A stretch of DNA of 64,000 nt, taken from the NCBI RefSeq assembly GCF_026625785.1, contig NZ_CP113063.1:682001-746000 (forward strand), in the 5' to 3' direction. The position numbers and the translations under genes are program-made. Positions 63,272 to 64,000 of the stretch are shown here, piece by piece. The stretch comes from Gordonia sp. SL306. GTDB taxonomy: Bacteria; Actinomycetota; Actinomycetes; Mycobacteriales; Mycobacteriaceae. Below the pieces are notes generated by a model, which had not been told where the DNA came from, ran no database searches, and saw only the letters and a program-made list of their open reading frames with translations. Within the stretch, counting starts at the first letter, position 1. Every line of letters begins with the position of its first letter.

Positions 63272-64000
63272 ATGGCCGCCCCGATCTCCCGTCGCGATCT
63301 CGAGTTCCTGCTCTACGAGTGGCTCGACGTCGAGAAGCTGACCAGCCGCGATCACTTCCGGGAACACTCCCGGGAGACCTTCGACGCGGTACTCGAACTC
63401 AGCGAGGACCTGGCGACCAAGCGTTTCGCCCCGGCCAACAAGCTCGGCGACCAGAACGAGCCGTACGTCGGCGACGACGGCAAGGTCGTGTTGCCCGACG
63501 AGATCTCCTCGGGCATCGCCGAGTTCGTCAAGGCCGGCCTGATGGCGAGTTCGTACGACGAATCGCTGGGCGGCATGCAGCTCCCCACCGTGATCAGTCG
63601 GGCCTCGAGCGCATGGTTCCAGGCCGCCAACGCGGCGATGTCGTCGTACACATTCCTCACCGTCGGCAACGCGAATCTGCTCGCCGAGTACGGCACCCCC
63701 GAGCAGCTCGACACCTGGGTCCGCCCCATGGTCGAGGGCCGGTTCTTCGGCACGATGTGCCTCTCGGAACCGCAGGCAGGTTCGTCGCTGGCCGACATCA
63801 CCACCAAGGCCGAGCCGATGTCCGACGGCACGTACCGGATCACCGGCACCAAGATGTGGATCTCGGCCGGCGACCACGAACTCTCCGAGAACATCGTGCA
63901 CCTCGTGCTCGCGAAGGCACCAGGAGGCGGGCCCGGCGTCAAGGGCATCTCCTTGTTCATCGTGCCCAAATACCTGGCGGACGGCACCCGCAACGACGTT
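63272..64000 (+). CDS. Acyl-CoA dehydrogenase (partial, 3' end outside window)
   Basis: 243 codons are present from ATG 63272, with GAAGGAG seven bases upstream. N-terminal FAD/acyl-binding region with ASSYDESLGGMQLPT, CLSEPQAGSSLADITTKAE and WISAGDHEL; the late MCLSEPQAGS motif is typical. The long N-terminus and YEWLDVEKLTSRDHF resemble the ~600-residue acyl-CoA dehydrogenases (DmdC/FadE5-like). Oxidises an acyl-CoA in beta-oxidation. Probably repressed by the TetR at 62580. Confidence 0.92.
   Translation, partial: MAAPISRRDLEFLLYEWLDVEKLTSRDHFREHSRETFDAVLELSEDLATKRFAPANKLGDQNEPYVGDDGKVVLPDEISSGIAEFVKAGLMASSYDESLGGMQLPTVISRASSAWFQAANAAMSSYTFLTVGNANLLAEYGTPEQLDTWVRPMVEGRFFGTMCLSEPQAGSSLADITTKAEPMSDGTYRITGTKMWISAGDHELSENIVHLVLAKAPGGGPGVKGISLFIVPKYLADGTRNDV

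Overview
The window is high-GC actinobacterial chromosome from a mycolic-acid lineage, most likely Gordonia or a close relative. The evidence is strong codon bias towards G/C in third positions, a long run of genes in the order I remember from Mycobacterium tuberculosis (adnA/adnB, a lipV-like hydrolase, an ATL protein, moeZ, a DUF3152 protein, a TetR, a DUF3107 protein, a ferritin-like protein, rhlE-like helicase, parA-like, diacylglycerol kinase, whiB1, pdtaS, the TB7.3 biotinyl protein, rshA-sigH, an SRAP protein), and interspersed palindromic repeats of a kind common in Gordonia. No rRNA, tRNA, CRISPR array, integrase or insertion sequence was seen. Species assignment is inference from memory, not a search.

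Layout. 1-8.0 kb: the AdnAB helicase-nuclease pair (adnB runs off the left edge) with a divergent hydrolase and an alkyltransferase-like DNA repair protein. 8.1-14.6 kb: a nitrite-assimilation operon on the minus strand (narK, nirB, nirD, a uroporphyrinogen-III synthase fused to a winged helix, and a CbiX-type chelatase). Its last four genes overlap by 4 bp each, so siroheme supply is tied to the siroheme enzyme NirB. This block splits the mycobacterial gene order, and a palindromic repeat sits at its left border. 14.7-33.2 kb: core genes for sulfur transfer, RNA helicase, lipid kinase and stress regulation. These include whiB1 with a CRP-like site, the sensor kinase pdtaS, the tiny ribosomal protein bL37, and rshA-sigH with a clear SigH-type promoter.

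33.2-64 kb is more variable metabolism and transport: a Baeyer-Villiger-type monooxygenase with an alcohol dehydrogenase, a globin, an ATP-grasp protein, a frameshifted MFS transporter, malQ, further transporters each near a regulator (MarR/DHA2), a macro-domain protein, an ArsR/SRPBCC pair with a perfect operator-like repeat, an aldolase/PfkB kinase pair, a RidA-like/flavin oxidase/LuxR cluster, and a TetR divergent from an acyl-CoA dehydrogenase that runs off the right edge.

The most notable observations are the dispersed palindromes (one with an internal duplication), the in-frame 36-bp repeats in adnA, a possible long SigH isoform, the likely non-canonical start and 3' overlap of the transporter before whiB1, the single-base frameshift at 38.6 kb, and several well-formed candidate operators. 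I did not find a clearly new multi-gene defence or mobile system.
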